DNA from: Belliella alkalica
GTDB lineage: Bacteria > Bacteroidota > Bacteroidia > Cytophagales > Cyclobacteriaceae
Direction: 5' to 3'
DNA: 64,000 nucleotides
Assembly: GCF_022549785.1 (NCBI RefSeq)
Contig: NZ_JAKZGO010000014.1
Coordinates: forward strand, 49,352-113,351
The notes under the pieces were generated by a model. That model ran no database searches. It was given only the letters and a program-made list of their open reading frames with translations, and was not told where the DNA came from. The number at the start of each line of letters is the position of its first letter. Within the stretch, counting starts at the first letter, position 1. Positions 52,193 to 61,139 of this stretch are shown here, piece after piece. A program made the translations under genes and the position numbers.

Positions 52193-53317
52193 ATGAAATT
52201 TATTGTTTCTTCTTCTGCGCTTTTAAAGCAGCTTTCAGCGATCAACGGGGTAGTGACTACCAATCCTGTGGTACCTATTTTGGAGAATTTTCTTTTTGAA
52301 ATCAAAGAAGGGAAATTGACCGTAACTGCCTCTGATCTGCAAACTTCCATGATGACTGAAATTGACGTGGAGGCGAAAGAAGATGGGAACATTGCTGTGC
52401 CAGCGAAGATTTTGATAGAAACGCTGAAGAACTTACCTGAGCAACCTGTTACTTTTAGCATTGACCATGATACCTACAGTATTGAGATCAGCTCTGATAA
52501 TGGTAGGTATAAATTGGCAGGTGAAAACGCTACTGATTTCCCGAAAATCGCAACAGTAAGCAATGCTACTACTGTAGATATGTCCACTGAGGTTCTAAGC
52601 AGTGCTATCAGCAATACTATTTTTGCAACAAGTAATGATGAACTGAGACCGGCTATGACGGGTGTTTATATCAACTTAAGCAGCACCAATGCTACTTTTG
52701 TTGCTACGGATGGTCACAGATTGATCAGATACAGAAGGGTGGATATCGCTTCCCCAGATGCTGCAAGCATTATCATCCCAAGAAAGGCTCTTAACCTATT
52801 GAAATCTACACTTCCTTCTGAAAATGTCCCAGTGACTGTAGAATTCAACAGTTCCAATGCATATTTCAATTTTGGTAGTATCAAGATGATCTGTAGATTG
52901 ATCGATGAGCGCTTCCCTGATTATGAAAATGTAATTCCTGTGGATAATCCAAACCACATGACTATCGATAGAATTGAGTTCTTGAGTTCTTTGAGAAGGA
53001 TAGCTATCTATGCAAACAAAACTACCCATCAGGTAAGGTTAAAATTGGCTGGAAGCGAATTGCAGATTTCTGCTGAAGATTTGGACTTCTCTAACGAAGC
53101 AAACGAAAGATTGTCTTGTGAGCACGATGGCGAGGATATTGAAATTGGATTCAATGCGAAGTTTTTGGTAGAAATGCTCAACAACATTTCTTCTAAGCAA
53201 GTTACACTTCAATTCTCAGCTCCAAACAGAGCAGGTTTGATCGTTCCTTCTGACAAATCAGACAACGAAGACATCTTGATGTTGGTGATGCCAGTGATGT
53301 TGAACAATTATGTATAA
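52193..53317 (+). CDS. dnaN: DNA polymerase III beta subunit (sliding clamp)
   Basis: 374 residues, full-length clamp with three homologous domains: MKFIVSSSALLKQLSAINGV, LRPAMTGVYINL, and the C-terminal LVMPVMLNNYV (clamp end V-M-P). It gives the replicase its processivity. Preceded by the palindrome field, followed by a 14-bp terminator. No dnaA or DnaA boxes seen nearby. Confidence 0.96.
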   Translation: MKFIVSSSALLKQLSAINGVVTTNPVVPILENFLFEIKEGKLTVTASDLQTSMMTEIDVEAKEDGNIAVPAKILIETLKNLPEQPVTFSIDHDTYSIEISSDNGRYKLAGENATDFPKIATVSNATTVDMSTEVLSSAISNTIFATSNDELRPAMTGVYINLSSTNATFVATDGHRLIRYRRVDIASPDAASIIIPRKALNLLKSTLPSENVPVTVEFNSSNAYFNFGSIKMICRLIDERFPDYENVIPVDNPNHMTIDRIEFLSSLRRIAIYANKTTHQVRLKLAGSELQISAEDLDFSNEANERLSCEHDGEDIEIGFNAKFLVEMLNNISSKQVTLQFSAPNRAGLIVPSDKSDNEDILMLVMPVMLNNYV

Positions 53318-53386
53318 AAGTTATTGATTGATACAAGTAAATTATATCTATTTTAGATAGGTGACATTGTCAGTATATAATTATAA

Positions 53387-53418
53387 AAAAAGCCTTAGCT
53401 ATTCAGCTAAGGCTTTTT
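53387..53418. terminator. Rho-independent terminator of dnaN
   Basis: Perfect 14-bp stem AAAAAGCCTTAGCT / AGCTAAGGCTTTTT with a 4-base loop. Confidence 0.95.
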
Positions 53419-53559
53419 TATTGGAGTATCTAAATTATTCTAGAATCAGGAATATTTTACACTTTGGAGATGTATCTCAGAAAGTACAGTTTTTATGATA
53501 AAGTGTACTTTTAAAGGCACAAATTTCTTCTTTCACACATTTGTTGGATCAAAATATTT

Positions 53560-53835
53560 TGGCTAAAGCCTCTTTAAATTACGATTCCTCATAAGGATGG
53601 GCTAAAGCCACATCCCAATTGAATAATGCCTGTTTCTTCAATTTTCTCCTGCATTAGTTGGCTGAAGTGAAAGTCATAATTTTGATTAAGGCTTAAGCCA
53701 AATCATTTAAATTAAAGCAGGTCTATAGCCAAAACCACATCCCAATTGAATATCACATACTTCTTCAATTGCCTCCTGCTTTAGCTGGAGGGAATTAGGT
53801 CAATGATTTTATCTAGGCTTTAGCCAAATAATTCT
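53560..53835. repeat. Tandem degenerate REP-like repeat, ~2 copies of ~115 bp
   Basis: Copy 1 about 53599-53704, copy 2 about 53721-53829. Shared words in order: CACATCCCAATTGAAT, TTCTTCAATT, CTCCTGC(A/T)TTAG, then ATTTT...A(G)GCTT(A/T)AGCCAAAT. GGCTAAAGCC and its partner GGCTTTAGCC are inverse hairpin arms at the unit ends. The whole 53419-53936 gap contains no gene. Confidence 0.6.
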
Positions 53836-53936
53836 GCATTTATGTTTTTAGAATAAATAGAAAAAAGCTCCCCTTAAAGGGCTTTTAAATCTCAATTCAA
53901 TTAACCAATTAATCAATAACTTATTCAACTTTCAAC

Positions 53937-55817
53937 TCACTTGATCTCCAAAATCCAACTCTCCAAAGGCTCCAAATCTACCCTGACTTTTGCTTGACCT
54001 TGAGCAACATAAAGTTTAGCATTGACTTTTCCATATAACTTTTCTTCTAATTCATATTCCCCATCCTTCATTCCCCAGGCTGTCACCATACTTGCAGGTA
54101 ATTGCAAATCAAACCCAAATGAATCATTTTTGTCAAAATTGGTGATGATGATGAGCTTTTGATCCTGTGACCATCTTATATAAGAAAACACCCTATCATT
54201 ATACCATTCTGTATTTCCTCTGTTGAAGGAATGGATCTCAGCATAGTTTCCAGCCAAGGCAGGACTTTTTACTGTGAAATTGAGCAAACGTTTGTAGAAG
54301 TCTCTCAGGTTTTTTTCAGCAGCGCTAAGCTGCCCTCCATCAAATTTCCCGTTATTCATCCAACGCTGATGGTGTGGGACACCAATATAATCGAAAATCG
54401 ATGTCCTACTTGGACTTCCAAAACCAGCATTTTCAGCACCTGGTTCGCCAACCTCTTGACCAAAGTAAATCATCATAGGTGCCTGATCTATTGTAGCAGA
54501 AAGCACCGCCGCTGGCTTGGCGATTTCTGCTTTGCCGGCAAATTCAGGACTGGCGATCCTTTGCTCGTCATGGTTCTCCAAGAAATGCAACATGTGTTGG
54601 CTGATATCTGAAAGTCCATGCTGAATTTGGATCAAGTTGTCTGTGGAACCTCTGCCTTGCATGATGTTTTTCAAAGTATCATACAGTTCTACTTTGTCGT
54701 AGAGATAATCCATCTTCCCTAGTTGAATATAGTTTCTATACTCTCTTGGATTGTAGATCTCAGCAAGGAGGAAAGCATCAGGATTTTCCATTTTGATGGC
54801 TGAATTCATATAACTCCAGAATTCAACTGGTACCATCTCCGCCATGTCAAACCTAAATCCATCGACACCTTTTTTCGTCCAAAATAAAGCAATGTCTTTG
54901 AATTTCTTCCAAGAATCAGGCACCTCTTTGTTTTTCCAAAACTCAAAATGGGCTTTGTAGTCTTCCTCTCTGAAATGAAGTGGTAATTCTTCAAAATCTT
55001 TGCTTCCATCTGGTTTGATACCATAATTTATTTTGACAGTTTCGTACCAGTCGTTGAAATCAGGTCTTGCCTCACGAGAACCATTTCCAGTCCATTTCGC
55101 AGGATTTTCTTCAAATATTCCATCAGAAAGGGGATGTTTCTCTCCTCCTAATGGACGATATTCATTCTGAGCAATCGGAACTTCAAATGATTTGCCGGGG
55201 ATGTAGTAAAAATTATTATCTCTTTTGTATTCGACATTCGTATCGTCATCCGCTCCAAAATCCTTGATGCCTTCAGGGTTGTTTTTTCCCTCGTATCTTC
55301 GTGCTACATGATTGGGTACAATGTCGATGATGACTTTCAAGTCATTTTGGTGTGTTCTTTGGATCAAAGCTTCAAACTCTTCCATTCTCTTGGAGGGATC
55401 ATCTGCCAAATCGGGATTAACATTATAATAATCCTTTACTGCGTAAGGCGAACCAGCACGTCCTTTGACTACATCTGGGTCATCATTGGATATCCCATAT
55501 GCTGTGTATTCCCTAATTATAGCATGATGCGGAATTCCGGTGTACCAAATGTGCGTCACCCCTAAACCTTTGATTTCTCGAAGTGCGTTATCTGAAAAAT
55601 CAGAAAATTTGCCAATTCCATTTTCTTCAAGAGTACCCCAAGGTTTGTTGGTGGTATTTGTGTTTCCAAAAAGACGTGTAAAAACTTGATAGACTACTAC
55701 TTTGTTGTTCTGTTCCATTTGCAATTTTTGTTCCTTTTGTTGGTTTGGGTGATCACAACTTATCATCCCGAAAAGCATGAATAAAACAATGATGGGTTTA
55801 TTTGGGGAAATTTTCAT
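53937..55817 (-). CDS. GH13 alpha-amylase-family lipoprotein
   Basis: 626 residues from the ATG at 55817, which starts a lipoprotein signal (PIIVLFMLFGMISCDH). Longer starts add a second hydrophobic stretch and are less likely. Catalytic triad visible: nucleophile Asp in GFRFDMAEM, acid/base Glu in LLAEIYNP, and Asp in ENHDEQR; IIDIVPNHV is conserved region I. C-terminal beta domain ends LEPLESWILEIK. It acts on alpha-glucans or maltodextrins at the cell surface; exact bond unknown. No susCD neighbours. Confidence 0.9.
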   Translation of the reverse strand: MKISPNKPIIVLFMLFGMISCDHPNQQKEQKLQMEQNNKVVVYQVFTRLFGNTNTTNKPWGTLEENGIGKFSDFSDNALREIKGLGVTHIWYTGIPHHAIIREYTAYGISNDDPDVVKGRAGSPYAVKDYYNVNPDLADDPSKRMEEFEALIQRTHQNDLKVIIDIVPNHVARRYEGKNNPEGIKDFGADDDTNVEYKRDNNFYYIPGKSFEVPIAQNEYRPLGGEKHPLSDGIFEENPAKWTGNGSREARPDFNDWYETVKINYGIKPDGSKDFEELPLHFREEDYKAHFEFWKNKEVPDSWKKFKDIALFWTKKGVDGFRFDMAEMVPVEFWSYMNSAIKMENPDAFLLAEIYNPREYRNYIQLGKMDYLYDKVELYDTLKNIMQGRGSTDNLIQIQHGLSDISQHMLHFLENHDEQRIASPEFAGKAEIAKPAAVLSATIDQAPMMIYFGQEVGEPGAENAGFGSPSRTSIFDYIGVPHHQRWMNNGKFDGGQLSAAEKNLRDFYKRLLNFTVKSPALAGNYAEIHSFNRGNTEWYNDRVFSYIRWSQDQKLIIITNFDKNDSFGFDLQLPASMVTAWGMKDGEYELEEKLYGKVNAKLYVAQGQAKVRVDLEPLESWILEIK

Positions 55818-56031
55818 ATTTCCAAATATAAAAAATATTAGCGCGAGTAAAATTTTGTAACCCAATATTTATGAATAAAGAGGTAAGAGAAGGGGCTTTT
55901 GTCTATCTCTTACCTCTTTGTTTCAAGGTAAAAAGAATGTGTTATTTATTAGCTGATAGTATTCTTACTGTTTAATATGTTTACTTCGAGTAAGTTATTT
56001 TAGGAAGATGAAAAGTTAAAATTTTTGCTCT

Positions 56032-56622
56032 TTACCTTCCAAAAAAATAATTTATACCTAAATTCACTTGTCCTAGATTTGCTCTAAAATCACTGTTTTC
56101 TATGTTGCTCCATTTAGAATTATAACTTAATTCACCAACTCCAGCTTCAATGCCCCATTTTTTGTTTGGCATAAATGTGAATGCGGGAGTGATAGCTATG
56201 CGATATTGTGTTTCACTCGTTTCAACAGTAGGTATTCCAGAAGCTCTAGATGTCTTTCCTATCATTCCACTTCCTTCTAGACTAAAGTAGAATGATTCGT
56301 TAAGCTGAAAGAATTTCCTCACAAAAAGGCCTCCTGAAATTCCGTTTAATTCGGTGAAAAAGAATTGATTTGTTGACGGGTTTAGGAAAGGGTATTTTGC
56401 TCGTGAAACATTAATTTTTGGTCCGACCACTAGACTTTCACTGACAAAGAATCCTAGATGACCATTCATTGAAAATACGGAACGAGCAGGCTCAGAAAGA
56501 AAACCGATTTCGGTTTTTGAGGAGAAATAGGAAGCATTTCCACCTATCATTTTTGTCCCTTTTGAGAATTGACCAAAAGAAACCAATGGCACAAATGCCA
56601 AGAGAATTAGAAGTTTTTTCAT
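56032..56622 (-). CDS. Small outer-membrane beta-barrel protein
   Basis: 196 residues, signal peptide ending VSFGQ (residue 18). Shares with the pair at 4.3-5.6 kb the layout signal, KG..MIGG, VSESLVVGPKINVS, LFVRKFFQLNESFYF and an aromatic end (NYFFGR). Same paralogous family at a distant site. Role unknown. Confidence 0.72.
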   Translation of the reverse strand: MKKLLILLAFVPLVSFGQFSKGTKMIGGNASYFSSKTEIGFLSEPARSVFSMNGHLGFFVSESLVVGPKINVSRAKYPFLNPSTNQFFFTELNGISGGLFVRKFFQLNESFYFSLEGSGMIGKTSRASGIPTVETSETQYRIAITPAFTFMPNKKWGIEAGVGELSYNSKWSNIENSDFRANLGQVNLGINYFFGR

Positions 56623-56880
56623 TGATTGGATTTTAGAATTTTGGTGAAATATAGAATAAAAATTTCTTTTTCAAACGAATTATTTTTTAATAGAAAAATA
56701 TCGTGATTCAAATTAGTTAAAACACTTCTTTTTGCACTAAGGGAGCAAATTAAAATATATAAAATCATTTGATGTACCAATCCCTAATCGACTGATAACT
56801 ATTGCTCCATAGCGTAAATTTTTAGGGTATGTGTAAAATAATAATTCAATTTTTTAAGTAGAGCCAATATTAGTTTTGAG

Positions 56881-58167
56881 CTACTTCAAGAGTCTATACA
56901 CAAACAAAGTACTTCTTTTGATCAAGTCAGGGTACTGTTTCAAATTTATCGTTTCGGCGGGTGAATGTGCGCCGGTGCCTGAAGCTCCAATGCCATCAAT
57001 GCAATCTAAATAATCAGCCACATAAGAAATATCACCTGCTCCTCTTGAGCCTGGATCTCCAGCTTTTACTTCACCAAATCCCATGTCAGTACTTACTTTG
57101 TTGAGAATGTTGACCAGTGCCATGTTTCCTTCTGTGGGAGGCATTGAAGGAATTCCGTCTTCAAATTCAATTTCAGCTGTAGTGCCATTCAAGTTTTGAG
57201 AAACAATTTGTCTCATCTTTTCTCGTGCAGTTTCTTTCTGTTCTTCACCCAAAAATCTTAAATCTCCTGTGACAAAAGCTTCTCTTGATATGATGTTGGT
57301 TTTCCCTAGGGCTTCACCTTTTCCGCTTACTGGGTCATAAAGCACGTCTGAGCCCCCAATGATTTGTCCGGGGTTGAATGTCAAATACTGTTCATCTGCC
57401 AACTGTACTCTGAAATCATTTAGGATTCGAGAGGCTTCAAAGATTGCTCCATAACCAGCATTACCTCCAAATACTCCAGATGAATGCACTTGTTTGCCAG
57501 TAGTCTTCAATGTCCAGCCTGAAGCACCTCTTCGGGCAACTGTAGCGATATTGAATCCTTGAGCAGTTTCATAACCCAATGCAATGTCATGCCGCTTAGC
57601 TCTTTCTACAAAATCCAACCTGCTTACCCAACTTGGTTTTCCGGAATTTTCCTCATCTCCTGTGAAATAGACTGTAATGGTTCGGTCTTCCAATAAACCC
57701 ATGTCATGCAATGCCTTCAAGCTTGCGAAAATCATCGCATTACCACCTTTCATATCATTTACTCCTTGTCCTTTTGCCGTATTTTCATCTATGATGGAAA
57801 AGGGATAAAATGGCATGTCTTTTTCAAAAACAGTATCCAAATGGCCAATAAAGAAGAGTTTTTTGCCTTTGTTTCCTTTTCTGCTAGCCACAAAATGTCC
57901 AGCTCTCTGTAGTGAATCTGGCAAAGTGATCCATTCTATTTGAAAACCGATTTTAGCAAATTCCCTTTCATAGACTTTGGCAACTTCTCGTACTCCCTTG
58001 AGGTTGAATGTCCCAGAGTTAATATTTACTGTTTCCTCTAAAAGTTTGATAGTTTCATTATAATTTTTTTCAATCGCTTCAATAAGTTTTTGTTCTACTT
58101 TACTGAGCTGTTGGGCCGAAATCTGAAAAGAAATCGAAAGTAAAAAGACAATAATTAGCTTCTTCAT
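56881..58167 (-). CDS. M20-family metallopeptidase (glutamate carboxypeptidase-like), exported
   Basis: 428 residues with a signal peptide (1-18, ending ISAQQ). Zinc ligands and catalytic residues: HLDTVF, the bridging Asp in NDMKGG, Glu pair in TGDEENSG, and His in GTGAHSPAE. The dimerisation domain is present (KQVHSSGVFGGNAG). Resembles carboxypeptidase G2-type enzymes; exact peptide substrate unknown. Starts 2 bp after the upstream lipoprotein gene on the same strand, so they form one operon. Confidence 0.88.
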   Translation of the reverse strand: MKKLIIVFLLSISFQISAQQLSKVEQKLIEAIEKNYNETIKLLEETVNINSGTFNLKGVREVAKVYEREFAKIGFQIEWITLPDSLQRAGHFVASRKGNKGKKLFFIGHLDTVFEKDMPFYPFSIIDENTAKGQGVNDMKGGNAMIFASLKALHDMGLLEDRTITVYFTGDEENSGKPSWVSRLDFVERAKRHDIALGYETAQGFNIATVARRGASGWTLKTTGKQVHSSGVFGGNAGYGAIFEASRILNDFRVQLADEQYLTFNPGQIIGGSDVLYDPVSGKGEALGKTNIISREAFVTGDLRFLGEEQKETAREKMRQIVSQNLNGTTAEIEFEDGIPSMPPTEGNMALVNILNKVSTDMGFGEVKAGDPGSRGAGDISYVADYLDCIDGIGASGTGAHSPAETINLKQYPDLIKRSTLFVYRLLK

Positions 58168-58169
58168 AT

Positions 58170-58817
58170 CTATTTGACCTCAATATTTGTAAACCAAATG
58201 AATTTCACTCCTTGATCATTGTAATGCTCTGTAGCGAAAGTGACACCTTCAAAAGTTTGCTCAGTTTCCCAAGTGAATGCCCTTCCTTCTGTTCCATTTC
58301 CTTTTCGAAATACCCATTCTCGGATCATGAAAGTTTCGTCTAAATAAAGGTCATAAGCATCTCCTGGAGTATATCCATCTTCATTGTTGTAAACAATGGT
58401 AAGTTTGGTGCTGACTTCTCCAGAAATAGGGGAAGGGACATCTTTGGATTCTTCATAGGTATATCCCGAGTCCCACATCAGTTGGAATGGGTACATCAAC
58501 CAATACTTGTCATTGATAAACCCTGCATCTGCTTTTGGCAATTCTTCTTGTGGAAGATCAAGGCTGTAAGTGTAGCTTGTGTCAGCATCAGCAAAATAAA
58601 CAGTACGCTCTTGGATGTTCCATTTCCAATCTCTAGTTCGAACTAAATCTCCCGCTTGGACATTCCAAGTGTATGCAATGGAATTGATCTTTTCGAAATT
58701 GTCAAATCCATAGGCTTTAGCAACTTTTTGAGGTGTGCTAAGTTCTTCTTTTTGTGTGGAGCAAGCAAGAATAGCTATACAGATTAAAGCGGAAATCAAG
58801 AATGTTTGCAGTTTCAT
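58170..58817 (-). CDS. Lipoprotein of unknown function (operon with M20 peptidase)
   Basis: 215 residues from the ATG at 58817, which begins the lipoprotein signal (MKLQTFLISALICIAILACS). The longer frame from 58904 only adds a second hydrophobic run and is not supported. Repeated Trp/Tyr-rich strands (WNVQAGDLVRTRDWKWNIQE, IREWVFRKGNG) suggest a beta-clam or LolA-like lipid-carrier fold. No named family recognised; 2-bp spacing to the peptidase suggests a shared role. Confidence 0.7.
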   Translation of the reverse strand: MKLQTFLISALICIAILACSTQKEELSTPQKVAKAYGFDNFEKINSIAYTWNVQAGDLVRTRDWKWNIQERTVYFADADTSYTYSLDLPQEELPKADAGFINDKYWLMYPFQLMWDSGYTYEESKDVPSPISGEVSTKLTIVYNNEDGYTPGDAYDLYLDETFMIREWVFRKGNGTEGRAFTWETEQTFEGVTFATEHYNDQGVKFIWFTNIEVK

Positions 58818-58948
58818 AATGAGGAAGATAAGTGATTGAAAGTACAATTTAATCGATTCTACAGTTAAAAAAAGAACCATCAGCAAATAAATGCTGATGG
58901 TCATTGTGATATTGCTATATCGTTATGTCAGAAAATATCTTTTTGAGC

Positions 58949-60256
58949 TTAATCTATCCTTACGATATCTGCTCCAAGTGCATTCAATCGCTGATCTATA
59001 TATTGGTATCCACGATCGATTTGCTCAATATTATCTATGACAGAAGTTCCTTCAGCAGAAAGTGCAGCAATTAACAATGCTACACCCGCTCTGATGTCAG
59101 GAGAAGTCATGCGAATGCCTCTCAATGCATATTTTCTGTCAAGACCAATTACTGTTGCTCTATGTGGATCACAAAGTATGATTTGAGCCCCCATGTCTAT
59201 CAGTTTATCTACGAAGAATAATCTGCTTTCAAACATCTTTTGGTGAACCAAGACGGTTCCTTTAGCTTGTGTCGCAGTTACCAAAATGATACTCAATAGG
59301 TCAGGAGTAAATCCAGGCCAAATTGCATCTGCAACTGTCAGAATAGACCCATCAATAAAAGTATCGATTTCATAGTGTTTCTGTGCCGGGATGTGAATAT
59401 CATCGCCTCGGAATTCCAAATTGATCCCCATCCTTCTGAATGTATCTGGGATAATCCCCAATCTATGGATTTGCGCATCTTTGATGGTGATTTCTGATTG
59501 GGTCATAGCAGCAAGGCCGATAAATGACCCAATCTCAATCATATCTGGAAGTAATGTGTGCTCGGTTCCTTTGAGTGACTTCACACCTTCTATGTTCAAT
59601 AAGTTAGAACCAATTCCAGAAATCTTAGCTCCCATTCTATTGAGCATTTCACAAAGCTGTTGCAAGTATGGTTCGCATGCGGCATTATAGATGGTAGTTT
59701 TTCCCTCTGCCAAAACTGCTGCCATGACGATATTTGCTGTACCTGTTACAGAAGCTTCGTCGAGAAGCATGTAAGCCCCTTTGAGGTTTTTGCCATCGAT
59801 ATGGTAGATTTCCCTTTTATTGTCATATCGAAACTCTGCTCCAAGTTTCTGAAAGCCCGTAAAATGGGTATCCATCCTCCTTCTTCCGATCTTATCTCCT
59901 CCTGGTTTTGAAAGCTTACCTGTCCCAAACCTTGCCAAAAGGGGGCCTAATATCATTACTGATCCTCTAAGCGAAGAAGCTTTTTTCAAAAAGTCTTCTG
60001 TGTCCAAATATTTCAAGTCAATCTGATCAGCTTGGAAAGTGTAAGATTCTGGACCGATTTTTTCCACTTTCACACCCATATCCCCAAGCAATTCGATTAG
60101 CTTGTTTACATCGCGGATGTTGGGGATTTTATTGATGGTGATTTTTTCTGGAGAAAGTAACACTGCGCAAAGAATTTGAAGCGCTTCGTTTTTAGCTCCT
60201 TGAGGTGTGATTTCTCCTTTTAGTTTCAACCCACCTTTTACTCTGAATGAAGACAT
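58949..60256 (-). CDS. murA: UDP-N-acetylglucosamine 1-carboxyvinyltransferase, Asp-type active site
   Basis: 435 residues, full length. First committed step of peptidoglycan synthesis (enolpyruvyl transfer from PEP to UDP-GlcNAc). KNEALQILCAVLLSPE and the C-terminal RAGVALLIAALSAEG are family phrases. The active-site loop reads GGDKIGRRR, with Asp121 where E. coli has Cys115. The Asp form is active and does not react with fosfomycin. Stop-to-start contact with the DUF4290 gene upstream (no spacer) shows an operon. Confidence 0.95.
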   Translation of the reverse strand: MSSFRVKGGLKLKGEITPQGAKNEALQILCAVLLSPEKITINKIPNIRDVNKLIELLGDMGVKVEKIGPESYTFQADQIDLKYLDTEDFLKKASSLRGSVMILGPLLARFGTGKLSKPGGDKIGRRRMDTHFTGFQKLGAEFRYDNKREIYHIDGKNLKGAYMLLDEASVTGTANIVMAAVLAEGKTTIYNAACEPYLQQLCEMLNRMGAKISGIGSNLLNIEGVKSLKGTEHTLLPDMIEIGSFIGLAAMTQSEITIKDAQIHRLGIIPDTFRRMGINLEFRGDDIHIPAQKHYEIDTFIDGSILTVADAIWPGFTPDLLSIILVTATQAKGTVLVHQKMFESRLFFVDKLIDMGAQIILCDPHRATVIGLDRKYALRGIRMTSPDIRAGVALLIAALSAEGTSVIDNIEQIDRGYQYIDQRLNALGADIVRID

Positions 60257-60928
60257 TTATCTACGTTTTTTGGAATGACCGCCGTTATTGTTATTTCTTC
60301 TTCTATTGTTTCCGCTGAAGTTTCTGCGGTTGCTTCCTGAATTTTCCGCCTCGATTGGGATTTTGAAATCTCTTCTTGTATTGGTTTCGAAAAGTCCCAT
60401 TTCCTTCACCTTTTCCAGGTCTATGTGTAATTTTCCTTTGGAGAGTGTTTTGATATCATCCAAAATGATCTGATCATCAAAGTTGTCTCTGTTCCACGTC
60501 GAATGAAAACTCCTCATCAACTGTCCAATGTAGATGATTGCAGCTTCCTGTTCTTCATCGTCTTCGATTTCTACCGCTTTTTCGATGAGCTTTTCAATGT
60601 TTCTGCCGTAGTGCTTGAATTTCACTTCACCAATTGGGTATCCGATAGGAAGTGGCTTTTTGCCTAACAATTCTTTCTCGGGCATGGGGTAAGGGCCATC
60701 TACTTCTAAGGTGAAGTCTGACATGATATACAAATCATCCCAAAGTTTTTGGTCACTTTCCAGCTTGAGGTTGGGGTTCAGTTGCTTGATAATTTCAACA
60801 AGTGTGTAGGCACTTTGTGTTCGCCTTTCACGATCCTCAATGCCAGTCACATGCATGACTAGCCTTTGGATATTTTTTCCGTATTCTTTCAAAATGACTG
60901 TATGTTTATTTTCTTCTAAATTATTCAT
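60257..60928 (-). CDS. DUF4290 protein with basic low-complexity tail
   Basis: 223 residues from the ATG at 60928 (an ATG four codons upstream at 60940 is also possible). The globular helical part (about 1-180) is the DUF4290 domain, found in Bacteroidota and usually encoded just before murA. The C-terminal ~40 residues are N/R-rich (RRNFSGNNRRRNNNN), likely RNA- or polyanion-binding. Function unknown; the fixed link to murA suggests a cell-envelope connection. Confidence 0.85.
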   Translation of the reverse strand: MNNLEENKHTVILKEYGKNIQRLVMHVTGIEDRERRTQSAYTLVEIIKQLNPNLKLESDQKLWDDLYIMSDFTLEVDGPYPMPEKELLGKKPLPIGYPIGEVKFKHYGRNIEKLIEKAVEIEDDEEQEAAIIYIGQLMRSFHSTWNRDNFDDQIILDDIKTLSKGKLHIDLEKVKEMGLFETNTRRDFKIPIEAENSGSNRRNFSGNNRRRNNNNGGHSKKRR

Positions 60929-61139
60929 GATCAGTACCATTCATAATATCGTGATGAAGTTACAAAAAATCTCACAATATCAGGCCTGACTTAATTATAT
61001 GCTTTTAGCAACTTTATTTGCTATACTGCATTCATATATTGATGATTTGCATTGATCAAATTTTGATAATTTAATCTCTGTCTTTCAAATCTATAACGAA
61101 TCATCTGCAATTAAATGATAATAATTGAGAAAGTACCAA

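Noticed and set aside
51605..53317. Replication origin near dnaN
   Set aside because: No dnaA gene and no cluster of DnaA boxes were seen; in many Bacteroidota dnaN is not at the origin.
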